From the NCBI RefSeq assembly GCF_023278185.1, contig NZ_CP066356.1, positions 2,534,001 to 2,598,000 on the forward strand: DNA of 64,000 nt. Reading direction: 5' to 3'. Of the stretch, positions 45,247 through 53,395 are shown piece after piece. The translations under genes and the position numbers were made by a program. The notes below the pieces were generated by a model. That model was not told the origin of the DNA. It saw nothing but the letters and a program-made list of their open reading frames with translations, and ran no database searches. Positions within the stretch are counted from its first letter, which is position 1. Each line of letters begins with the position of its first letter. Source of the DNA: Bradyrhizobium elkanii USDA 76. GTDB taxonomy: Bacteria; Pseudomonadota; Alphaproteobacteria; Rhizobiales; Xanthobacteraceae.

Positions 45247-46233
45247 ATGACGGAGACATCAGCCAGAACGCCCGGTGTCTACGTCAGTCTCGACGATCTG
45301 ATCGCGCTCGAATTCAGGGATCGCAGGGTTTCGTTCCTGCCGCGCCAGCCGGTGCATAGTCTGCTGTCGGGCCGGTTCGCCTCGCGCATGCGCGGCCGCG
45401 GGCTGAACTTCGAGGAGATCAGGGACTACCGCCCGGGCGACGATGTCCGCGAGATCGACTGGAAGGTCACGGCGCGGCTGCAGAAGCCGCATGTGCGCGT
45501 CTTCAACGAGGAGCGCGACCGCCAGGCCCTGCTCGTGGTCGATCAGCGGCTGTCGATGTTCTTCGGCAGCCGGCGCGCCATGAAGTCGGTCACCGCGGCC
45601 GAGACCGCCGCGATCGGCGCCTGGCGTGTGCTCGGCGTCGGCGACCGGGTCGGCGCGATCGTGTTCAATGACAGCGATGTCGTCGAGCTGGCGGCGCGGC
45701 GCAGCCGGGCGACGGTGTTGCAGATATTGTCCACCATCGTCGCGCAGAACCAGGCGCTCGGCGTCGGCCGCGGCCTCGTCCCGGCGTCGGGTATGCTCAA
45801 CCGGGCGCTCGAACGTGCCGAGCGGCGGACGATGCACGACGCCACCGTGATCCTGATCAGCGATTTCGATGGCGCCGATGCCGCAACGCGCCGGATGATC
45901 GGGGCGATCGCCCGGCACAACAACGTGGTCGCGGTGCTGGTCCACGATCCCCTGCAAAGCGATTTGCCGGCCTCGAGCCGGATGACCGTCACCGATGGCG
46001 AGCTGCAGATTCAGCTCGAGGTCGGCCGCGAGAGTGTCCGCAAGAGTATCGCGCAGGCGTCGCAGGAGCGGCTGCGCGGCGTATTCGCGTGGACGCGCGA
46101 GCTCGGCATTCCGGTGCTGCCGCTGAGCACGGCCGAGGAAACGGCGCCGCAACTCCGGCGTCTCCTGGGCGGGCTGCCGGCCCGGCACGGACGCGGTGGC
46201 AGTCACGCCAGAGCGGAGGCGGCCCTTGGCTGA
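45247..46233 (+). CDS. DUF58 protein of the MoxR operon
   Basis: The 328-residue protein has the DUF58 signature RGRGLNFEEIRDYRPGDDVREIDWKVTAR (read here as RGRGLNFEE then RDYRPGDDVREIDW), followed by a VWA-like fold with LLVVDQRLSMFFGS, in which the MIDAS motif is poor, and ILISDFDGAD. DUF58 proteins accompany MoxR and are thought to recruit the client. The ATG at 45247 follows the moxR stop by 8 bp. Its 3' end overlaps the next gene by 8 bp. Confidence 0.92.
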   Translation: MTETSARTPGVYVSLDDLIALEFRDRRVSFLPRQPVHSLLSGRFASRMRGRGLNFEEIRDYRPGDDVREIDWKVTARLQKPHVRVFNEERDRQALLVVDQRLSMFFGSRRAMKSVTAAETAAIGAWRVLGVGDRVGAIVFNDSDVVELAARRSRATVLQILSTIVAQNQALGVGRGLVPASGMLNRALERAERRTMHDATVILISDFDGADAATRRMIGAIARHNNVVAVLVHDPLQSDLPASSRMTVTDGELQIQLEVGRESVRKSIAQASQERLRGVFAWTRELGIPVLPLSTAEETAPQLRRLLGGLPARHGRGGSHARAEAALG

Positions 46234-46717
46234 CACCCAGCCGGTCATTGTGGATCCCGTCGCGGGCCTGATCGATATCCCGCTGCCGCCGTCGGTGAGC
46301 CTGCTTCCGGCGACATGGGCGTCGCGGATCGTGATCGTGCTGGTTGCCGCGGGGGTCGCCGTTGCGGCGTGGCGCCTGCTGCGGCGTTTCCGCGCCAACC
46401 GCTATCGGCGCGCGGCGCTCGCGGAGCTTGACCGGCTGCTGCAGACACAAGGCGGCGTCCCGGAGGGAATGGCCGCGAGCCTCGCGCTGCTGGTGCGGCA
46501 GACTGCGCTCGATGCCTTTCCGCGCGAAACCATCGCGCCGCTTGCCGGCGCGGGCTGGCTTGCGTTCCTCGACCGCAGCTATGGCGGGGACGAATTCTCG
46601 CAAGGCGCCGGACGGCTGCTCGCGACGGCGCCGTACGGGCGGACGACGGCCGATGCCGGCGATCTAACGGCGCTGCAGGATCTGGTGCGGCGCTGGATCA
46701 GGGGGCACCATGTTTGA
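46226..46717 (+). CDS. DUF4381 membrane protein of the MoxR operon
   Basis: The 163-residue protein has one membrane helix (about 28-48, ASRIVIVLVAAGVAVAAWRLL) after the short IDIPLPPSVSLLP segment, and a cytoplasmic helical domain (RYRRAALAELDRLL; DAFPRETIAPLAGAGWLAFLD). This is the DUF4381 layout found between DUF58 and BatA genes. I chose a TTG at 46226 because GGAGG sits seven bases upstream and it overlaps the DUF58 stop by 8 bp; a GTG at 46196 is also possible. It probably anchors the complex. Confidence 0.85.
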   Translation: MADTQPVIVDPVAGLIDIPLPPSVSLLPATWASRIVIVLVAAGVAVAAWRLLRRFRANRYRRAALAELDRLLQTQGGVPEGMAASLALLVRQTALDAFPRETIAPLAGAGWLAFLDRSYGGDEFSQGAGRLLATAPYGRTTADAGDLTALQDLVRRWIRGHHV

Positions 46718-47708
46718 GTTCGCATGGCCCTGGATGCTCACGCTCCTGCCGCTGCCGATCCTCGTGTGGTGGCTGCTGCCGCCGTATCGCGCGCGGCAGG
46801 CCTCCGTGATGGTGCCGTTCTTCGACCGCCTTGCGGCGGCAACCGGACAGACCCCGCAGCGCGGCGCCGTCGTGCTGCAGCGCCGGCGCATCCAGATGGT
46901 GACGGCCGCATTGATCTGGGCGCTGGTCGTCGCGGCGCTGGCGCGGCCGCAATGGGTCGGCGATCCCGTCACCCGCGAGGTTTCGGCGCGCGATCTGATG
47001 CTCGCGATCGATATCTCCGGCTCGATGGACCAGCGCGATTTCCGCAACAGCGATGGCGCGATGCTGACGCGGCTCGACGGCGTCAAGCGCGTGGTGGCGG
47101 ATTTCATCGCGCACCGGCATGGCGACCGCGTCGCGCTGGTGCTGTTCGGCACCAGGCCCTATGTGCAAGTGCCGTTCACGCAGGATCTGCAGACCGCGAT
47201 CGCGCTGCTGGCACAGACCGAGGTCGGCATGGCCGGACAGCAGACCGCGATCGGCGACACCATCGGGCTTGCGATCAAGACCTTCGAGGCAAGCAAGGCG
47301 CGCGAGAAGCGTCTCGTCCTGCTCACCGACGGCAACGATACGGCGAGCCGCGTGCCTCCGGAGCATGCCGCAGACATCGCACACCAGAACGGCGTTGTGA
47401 TCGACACGATCGGCGTCGGTGATCCGGCCGCGACCGGCGAGAACCGCGTCGATCTCGGCGTGCTGCGGTCGGTCGCCGCCACGACGGGCGGCCATTTCTA
47501 CCGTGCCGAGGACGGTGCGCAGCTGCAGGCGATCTACGCGGATATCGACCGTCTCGCGCCGGCCAAGCTCGATACGCTGTCATGGCGGCCGAAGCAGCCG
47601 CTGTTCCAGTGGCCGCTCGGCGCCGCCGTGGTGCTGTCGCTGCTGCTGTGGCTCGGCCTTTCGCTGGAAAGCGGGCTGGGACGAAGGGGAGCGCTCGACC
47701 ATGCATGA
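46710..47708 (+). CDS. BatA-like VWA membrane protein
   Basis: The 332-residue protein has two N-terminal helices (about 6-24 and 62-80), a periplasm-facing or cytoplasmic VWA domain and a final helix (about 305-322). The metal-ion site is complete: DISGS at 101-105, with a later Thr and LLTDGND. The Bat signature MLAIDISGSM and HRHGDRVALVLFG are clear. It would bind a divalent metal through the MIDAS and contact a client or MoxR. It overlaps both neighbours by 8 bp, so the operon is tightly coupled. Confidence 0.93.
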   Translation: MFEFAWPWMLTLLPLPILVWWLLPPYRARQASVMVPFFDRLAAATGQTPQRGAVVLQRRRIQMVTAALIWALVVAALARPQWVGDPVTREVSARDLMLAIDISGSMDQRDFRNSDGAMLTRLDGVKRVVADFIAHRHGDRVALVLFGTRPYVQVPFTQDLQTAIALLAQTEVGMAGQQTAIGDTIGLAIKTFEASKAREKRLVLLTDGNDTASRVPPEHAADIAHQNGVVIDTIGVGDPAATGENRVDLGVLRSVAATTGGHFYRAEDGAQLQAIYADIDRLAPAKLDTLSWRPKQPLFQWPLGAAVVLSLLLWLGLSLESGLGRRGALDHA

Positions 47709-49221
47709 CGCGGCCGCCATCCCGTTCCATCTGCTGCGGCCGCTGTGGCTGCTCGCGCTGATTCCTGTCGCCGCCGTATTCGCATGGGTGCGGCGGCGGC
47801 AGAGCCCGCAGGCGCAATGGGGCGGGGTGATCGCGCCGCATCTGCTCAACCATCTCATCGTGCAACCGGGGGCGGGACGCGGCGTCAGCCCGCTCTATCT
47901 GGTCGCCGCCGCGATGTCGCTCGGCATCGTCGCGTTGTCGGGCCCGACCTGGCGGCGCGAGCTGCCGCCCTTCGTCGAGGACAAGGCGCCGCTGATGATC
48001 GCGCTGTCGCTCGATGCAACGATGGGGCAGAGCGACGTCGCGCCGACGCGGCTCGAACGCGCCAAGCAGAAGATCAGGGATCTGCTTGCGGCGCGCGCCG
48101 GCGCGCGCACGGGGCTGATCGCCTACGCGGGCACCGCGCATCTGGTGATGCCGCTGACCGACGATCGCGCCGTCATCGAACCCTTCCTCGCCGCGCTTGC
48201 CCCGGGCCTGATGCCGTCGCCCGGGAAGAACGCGGTCGCGGCGGCGGCGCTCGCCGCGGAGGCGCTCGCGACCGAAACGGTACCCGGGACGATCCTGCTC
48301 GTCGCCGACGATCCCGGTGACGAGGAAGCAGCGGCTCGTCTGGCCGCCGGACGGAACGGTCTGGTCCAGCTGAGCGTCACGCCGAACAAGGGCGAAAGGT
48401 TCGCGCTCGGTTCGGACGTCGTCCAGGTCAGCATCGACGACGCCGATATCGCGGCGCTCGAGCGCCGCATCGAAACCCGCTATCAGGCCGCGCAGGGTGA
48501 CGCGTTCGGTACGCAATGGCGCGACGAGGGCTTCTGGCTGCTGCTGCCGATTGCACTGCTCAGCCTGCTCTGGTTCCGGCGCGGCACGACGGTGGCCTGG
48601 GTTGTCGCCCTTGTCTGCCTGTCGCACGTGTCGTCCGCGAGGGCGGAGGAGCCGCGCCGGTTTGCCGACCTGTGGCTGACGCCGGATCAGCAAGGACGCA
48701 TCGCCTTCGATCGCGGCGACTATGCGACCGCGGCCAAGCGCTTCTCCGATCCGATGTGGCGCGGCATCGCCGCCTATCGGGCGTTCGACTTCCTGACCGC
48801 CGCGCAGGAGTTCGCGCATGTCGATACGCTCGAGGGACGCTTCGCGCTCGGCAATGCCCAGGCGCAGAACCACGCCTATGAGAAGGCGATCGCCGCCTAT
48901 GACGAGGTCCTGAAGATCGCGCCCGGCCATGTCGCCGCGACGACCAACCGTGCCATCGTGGTGGCGGCGCTGCAGGCGAAGGAAGAGAAGCGGAAGAAGC
49001 AGGAGCAGGACGACAGCGCGCCGCCGGACGAGAAGGCGGACGAGATGCGGGTCGACCCGACCCAGAAGGGCGGCAAGCGGATCCAGGTGAAGCCGACGGA
49101 TCTCACCACGGCCGGCGCCGCCGAAGCCTGGATGCGTCAGGTCCAGACCACGCCGGCCGACTTCCTCAAGCTGAAATTCGCGATCCAGGATGCGTCGCGA
49201 CCGGCGGGAGCAAAGCCATGA
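47701..49221 (+). CDS. BatB-like VWA (degenerate MIDAS) fused to TPR (BatC-like)
   Basis: The 506-residue protein begins with two helices (about 13-30 and 57-75) and a VWA domain. Its MIDAS is degenerate: LSLDATMGQSD replaces DxSxS. A further helix (about 278-310, LLLPIALLSLLWF and AWVVALVCLSHV) leads to a TPR region (about 325-430: GRIAFDRGDYATAAKRF, ALGNAQAQNHAYEKAIAAYDEVL) and a charged linker (KEEKRKKQEQDDS). BatB and BatC are separate genes in many bacteria, so this is a fusion. The loss of the metal site suggests that it is a scaffold. It overlaps batA by 8 bp and the next gene by 4 bp. Confidence 0.9.
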   Translation: MHDAAAIPFHLLRPLWLLALIPVAAVFAWVRRRQSPQAQWGGVIAPHLLNHLIVQPGAGRGVSPLYLVAAAMSLGIVALSGPTWRRELPPFVEDKAPLMIALSLDATMGQSDVAPTRLERAKQKIRDLLAARAGARTGLIAYAGTAHLVMPLTDDRAVIEPFLAALAPGLMPSPGKNAVAAAALAAEALATETVPGTILLVADDPGDEEAAARLAAGRNGLVQLSVTPNKGERFALGSDVVQVSIDDADIAALERRIETRYQAAQGDAFGTQWRDEGFWLLLPIALLSLLWFRRGTTVAWVVALVCLSHVSSARAEEPRRFADLWLTPDQQGRIAFDRGDYATAAKRFSDPMWRGIAAYRAFDFLTAAQEFAHVDTLEGRFALGNAQAQNHAYEKAIAAYDEVLKIAPGHVAATTNRAIVVAALQAKEEKRKKQEQDDSAPPDEKADEMRVDPTQKGGKRIQVKPTDLTTAGAAEAWMRQVQTTPADFLKLKFAIQDASRPAGAKP

Positions 49222-50612
49222 GGCATCCGCTCGCCGCCGTAGCCCTGATGCTCGGACTGCTCATACCCTGCGCGGCGCTGGCCCAGCAAAATCCGCCGGA
49301 GCCGATCCTGCGGATGGCGATCGATCCGCCGCGCGTCGTGGTTGGGCAGGCGGCCACGCTTCGGATCGACCTGCTGGCGCCGAATTACATGACGGCGCCG
49401 CCCGAGTTGCCCGACTTCCAGGTCCGCAATGCCGTGACCCGTCAGTTGCGGAGCGTCAACGAGAACGAGCAGCGGGACGGCGTCAGCTATGCCGGCGTCC
49501 GGTTCGAATTTGCCATCCACCCGCAGGAGCCGGGCAGCTACGCGATCGCCGGCCAGGCGATCACCATCAAATACGCCGCCGAGCCGCCGGCGACGCGCGA
49601 GGCCACGCTCGCGCTGTCGCCGATCGCATTTGAGGCCTTCATCCCGGACGCGGCCTCCGCCCTGCAGCCGTTCCTGGCCGCGCGCAATCTATCGATCGAG
49701 CAGACCGTCAACCGATCGTCGGATCAGCTCAAGACCGGGGATGCCGTGACGCGAACCGTCACCATCAAGGCCGAAGGCATTCCTGCGATGCTGCTGCCGC
49801 CGGTGAAGTTCGCCGCGTTCGACGGGCTCAAGCTGTATCCCGCGCAGCCGTCGCTCCAGGACAAGACCGACGGGCGCACCGATGTGCTGTCCTCGGCGCG
49901 CACCGACAGCGGCGTCTACATGCTCGAGAAGGCCGGCGACTATGTGCTGCCGCCGATCGACCTGCGCTGGTGGAACACCGGCGCGCAAAGCATCGATGTG
50001 GCGCATCTCGACCCGGTGACGCTGCACGCGGAGGCGAACCCCGCAGCCGGCGACGCATCGTCAATCGGCACGTCCGGCGCACGCCGGTCATGGGGCGCGC
50101 TGCGCGATGTCATCGCCGATCGCTGGAAGTCGATCGCGCTCGTGCTGCTGGCGCTTGCCGGGCTCGGCTGGCTGATGCCGCGGACGATCCGCGCGATCGC
50201 GGCGCGTCATCGCCGGCATCGCGAGGCCTATCTGCGCTCGGAAGCGTTCGCCTTCAGCAAGCTGCGCCGCGCCGCGCGCCATGGCGATGCCAAGGCGGTC
50301 TACTTCGCGCTGCTCGACTGGCTGCGACGGTTCGAGCCGGTCGCGCCGCAGCACACGCTCGAGGCGTTCAGGGCCGTCGCCCATGATGCCGCGCTCGATG
50401 ACGAGATCGGCGCGGTCGAGCGCGAGCTGTTCGCACCGTCTGCCGGCGCGGCGCGCTGGTCACCGCACCGGCTGCTGCGCCAGGTCGGCGGTGCCCGGCG
50501 CAACTTGAGTCGGCGCGCGAGACGCCACGAACACACGCGTTTACTTCAAAACCTGAATCCGGTCGGGCCTTCCTCCACCACGTCCTTTGGTCGACCAAAG
50601 CCCGCCAGATGA
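49218..50612 (+). CDS. BatD-like protein of the MoxR operon
   Basis: The 464-residue protein has a signal peptide (about 1-22, LAAVALMLGLLIPCAALAQ), two beta-rich repeats of the BatD type (PPRVVVGQAATLRIDLLA; DAVTRTVTIKAEGIPAMLLPP), and one membrane helix near 305-325 (SIALVLLALAGLGWLMP) with a basic cytoplasmic tail. It would hold the Bat complex against periplasmic clients. The tail after about residue 430 (NLSRRARRHEHTRLL) is longer and more basic than usual. Its ATG overlaps the previous stop by 4 bp. It is the last gene of the coupled operon, 85 bp before arylsulfatase 2. Confidence 0.9.
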   Translation: MRHPLAAVALMLGLLIPCAALAQQNPPEPILRMAIDPPRVVVGQAATLRIDLLAPNYMTAPPELPDFQVRNAVTRQLRSVNENEQRDGVSYAGVRFEFAIHPQEPGSYAIAGQAITIKYAAEPPATREATLALSPIAFEAFIPDAASALQPFLAARNLSIEQTVNRSSDQLKTGDAVTRTVTIKAEGIPAMLLPPVKFAAFDGLKLYPAQPSLQDKTDGRTDVLSSARTDSGVYMLEKAGDYVLPPIDLRWWNTGAQSIDVAHLDPVTLHAEANPAAGDASSIGTSGARRSWGALRDVIADRWKSIALVLLALAGLGWLMPRTIRAIAARHRRHREAYLRSEAFAFSKLRRAARHGDAKAVYFALLDWLRRFEPVAPQHTLEAFRAVAHDAALDDEIGAVERELFAPSAGAARWSPHRLLRQVGGARRNLSRRARRHEHTRLLQNLNPVGPSSTTSFGRPKPAR

Positions 50613-50697
50613 ACGAAGCACATTGAGACCGATCGAGCAGAACGCATGATTCGTAATCACTAGAGCGAGCAACCCTGGAGTAACTGAGGAGTGTCGA

Positions 50698-52365
50698 ATG
50701 AAGAGTGAGACGAAGAAACATGACGCCGGCGCCAACTCCGATTGCGGTGCCTCGACCATTGATCGCCGGGCCGTGCTGCTCGGCACGTCATCGCTTGCTG
50801 CTACTGCCGCGCTGACGTCGCAGGCTCTCGCGCAGGCCCAGAAGGCCGCGCCCGCCGCGGCGCCGGCCGGTGGCCGCAAGCCAAACATCCTCGTCATCTT
50901 CGGCGACGACATCGGCATCCCGCAGATCAGCGCCTACACCATGGGCATGATGGGATATCGCACGCCCAATATCGACCGGATCGCGCGCGAGGGCGCCATC
51001 TTCACCGACGCCTACGGTCAGCAAAGCTGCACCGCCGGCCGCGCCTCCTTCATCCTCGGCCAGGAGCCGTTCCGGACCGGCCTGCTCACCATCGGCATGC
51101 CCGGCGATCCCCACGGCATCCAGGACTGGATGCCGACCATCGCCGATGCGATGAAGACCCAGGGCTATGCCACCGGCCAGTTCGGCAAGAACCATCTCGG
51201 CGACCGCGACGAGCATCTGCCGACCAAGCACGGTTTCGACGAGTTCTTCGGCAACCTCTATCATCTCAACGCCGAGGAGGAGCCGGAAGGCTATTTCTAT
51301 CCGAAGGATCCGAACTTCCGTAAGCAGTTCGGCCCGCGCGGCGTGATCAAATCGTCCGCGGATGGAAAGATCGAGGACACCGGTCCGCTGAACACTGCGC
51401 GCATGCCCACGGTGGACGAGGAATTCCTGGGCGCTGCCAAGGACTTTATCGGCCGCCAGGCCAAAGCGGACAAGCCGTTCTTCGTCTGGTTCAACTCGAC
51501 GCGCATGCACGTCTTCACGCATCTCAAGCCGGCGTCGCTCGGAAAGACCGGCAAGGGTATCCATGCGGACGGCATGGTCGAGCATGACGGAATGGTCGGC
51601 GAATTGCTCAAGCAACTCGACGATCTCGGCATCACCGACAACACGATCGTTCTCTACACCACGGACAACGGTGCGGAGATCGCGCTCTGGCCCGATGGGG
51701 CGATGACACCGTTCCACGGCGAGAAGGGCACGACCTGGGAAGGCGGCATGCGCATTCCGATGATGGTGCGATGGCCGGGCGTGGTGAAGCCCGGCACCGA
51801 GTACAACGAGATCATCTCGTTGATCGACTGGTTTCCGACGCTTTGCGCCGCGGCGGGGATGAATGACGTCAAGGAGAAGATGAAGACCGGATTTGCCGGC
51901 GCAGGCGGCAAGACCTTCAAGGTTCATCTCGACGGCTACAACTTCATGCCGTTCTTCAAGGGAGAGGCAAAGGAGCCGCCGCGCGACTCGATCTACTACT
52001 TCGACCAGGGCGGCAATCTCAATGCGATCCGGTGGAACGACTGGAAGCTGAGCTTTGCCTCGTCAAAGGGAAACATCGCAACCGGCACACGTGAGGTCAC
52101 GGCGTGGTCGCTGATCACCAATCTGCGCATGGATCCTTATGAGCGCGGCCTGGAGGAAGGCGGCGAGGCGATAAAATTCCTCGCCCAGAACATGTGGCTG
52201 ATCGTGCCGGTGCAGGGAAAAATCAAGGAATTCTTCTCCGACTTCGACCAGTTCCCCTATCAGGAGGGCAGTTCGCTGAACGCGGGCGGCATCAATTACG
52301 GACTGCTTCGGCAGCAGGCGGCATTGAAGCGGCTCAATGACCTCGAACGCTTGAAGCCGCAGTGA
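50698..52365 (+). CDS. Arylsulfatase 2, exported (Tat-like signal)
   Basis: The 555-residue protein is a close paralogue of arylsulfatase 1, sharing NILVIFGDDIG, GQFGKNHLGDRDE and FFGNLYHLNAEEEPE. The modification site is again CTAGR, with the cysteine at 111 followed by ASFILGQ. The N-terminus has twin arginines (IDRRAVLLGTSSLAATAALTSQALA, residues 21-45), resembling a Tat signal, unlike the Sec-type signal of sulfatase 1. Tat export after folding would fit prior cytoplasmic formylglycine formation. The ATG at 50698 has GAGGAGTGT upstream. The HAD phosphatase gene follows in 37 bp. Confidence 0.93.
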   Translation: MKSETKKHDAGANSDCGASTIDRRAVLLGTSSLAATAALTSQALAQAQKAAPAAAPAGGRKPNILVIFGDDIGIPQISAYTMGMMGYRTPNIDRIAREGAIFTDAYGQQSCTAGRASFILGQEPFRTGLLTIGMPGDPHGIQDWMPTIADAMKTQGYATGQFGKNHLGDRDEHLPTKHGFDEFFGNLYHLNAEEEPEGYFYPKDPNFRKQFGPRGVIKSSADGKIEDTGPLNTARMPTVDEEFLGAAKDFIGRQAKADKPFFVWFNSTRMHVFTHLKPASLGKTGKGIHADGMVEHDGMVGELLKQLDDLGITDNTIVLYTTDNGAEIALWPDGAMTPFHGEKGTTWEGGMRIPMMVRWPGVVKPGTEYNEIISLIDWFPTLCAAAGMNDVKEKMKTGFAGAGGKTFKVHLDGYNFMPFFKGEAKEPPRDSIYYFDQGGNLNAIRWNDWKLSFASSKGNIATGTREVTAWSLITNLRMDPYERGLEEGGEAIKFLAQNMWLIVPVQGKIKEFFSDFDQFPYQEGSSLNAGGINYGLLRQQAALKRLNDLERLKPQ

Positions 52366-52402
52366 TGCAGCAAGAGCAACGGACAGAAAGAGGGAAAGTG
52401 CG

Positions 52403-53389
52403 ATGATGGTTCGGCTTGCCGCTGTGCTGCTTGCGTGTCTTGTGGCCATCACCGTTGCGGTGGCGCAGCCGGCGGATCCCTTGCCATCCTGGAAAGACGG
52501 CGCGGCGAAATCGGCGATTGTCGATTTCGTCGCGCGCGTCACGACGGAAGGCGGGCGCGACTTCGTGCCGCCGGCCGAGCGGATCGCGACGTTCGACAAT
52601 GATGGCACGCTGTGGACCGAGCAGCCGTTCTACTTCCAGCTCGCCTTCGCGTTCGACCGCGTCAAGGCGATGGCGCCGCAGCACCCGGACTGGAAGATGC
52701 GGCAACCGTTCAAGGCGCTTCTCGAGAAGGACACCAGGGCGCTGGCCGCGAGCGGCGAGAAGGGCCTTTTGCAGATCGTGGCGGCGACGCATGCCGGCAT
52801 CACCACGGATGCGTTCGCGCAGTCCGTCCGCGACTGGCTCGCTTCCGCCAGGCATCCGCGCTTCAACCGGCCCTACGACAGCCTGGTCTACCAGCCGATG
52901 CTGGAACTGCTGGCCTATCTCAGGGCCAACGGCTTCAAAACCTTCGTCGTCTCCGGTGGCGGCGTCGAGTTCATGCGGCCGTGGATGGAGAAGGTCTACG
53001 GCATCCCGCCGGAACAGGTGGTCGGCTCGTCCGGCGTGGTCAAATTCCAGATCGGCCCCGACGGCAAGCCGGTCCTGATGAAGCAAGCCAAGGTCGAGTT
53101 CATCGATGACGGCCCGGGCAAGCCGGTCGGCATCAACCGCTTCATCGGCCGCCGCCCGATCTTCGCGTTCGGCAACTCGGACGGCGATCTGCAGATGCTG
53201 CAATGGACCGCAGCGGGGCCGGGCGCGCGCTTCGCCGGCATCGTGCACCACACCGACGAGGTTCGCGAATACGCCTACGACCGTCAATCCAAGGTCGGCA
53301 AGCTCGACAAGGCGCTCGACGCCGCCGCCGCGGGCGGCTGGACCGTGGTCGACATGAAGCAGGACTGGAAGGAGATCTTTCCAAAATGA
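52403..53389 (+). CDS. Exported HAD-superfamily phosphatase
   Basis: The 328-residue protein has a signal peptide (about 3-22, RLAAVLLACLVAITVAVAQ). HAD motif I is FDNDGTLW with the nucleophile at Asp65 and acid Asp67. Motif II Ser is in TFVVSGGGVEFM, and motif IV is in IFAFGNSDGDLQM. The substrate is probably a phosphomonoester in the periplasm. It follows arylsulfatase 2 in the same unit, so sulfate and phosphate groups may be removed from related compounds. It converges with the second AraC gene. Confidence 0.9.
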   Translation: MMVRLAAVLLACLVAITVAVAQPADPLPSWKDGAAKSAIVDFVARVTTEGGRDFVPPAERIATFDNDGTLWTEQPFYFQLAFAFDRVKAMAPQHPDWKMRQPFKALLEKDTRALAASGEKGLLQIVAATHAGITTDAFAQSVRDWLASARHPRFNRPYDSLVYQPMLELLAYLRANGFKTFVVSGGGVEFMRPWMEKVYGIPPEQVVGSSGVVKFQIGPDGKPVLMKQAKVEFIDDGPGKPVGINRFIGRRPIFAFGNSDGDLQMLQWTAAGPGARFAGIVHHTDEVREYAYDRQSKVGKLDKALDAAAAGGWTVVDMKQDWKEIFPK

Positions 53390-53395
53390 TCGCCG

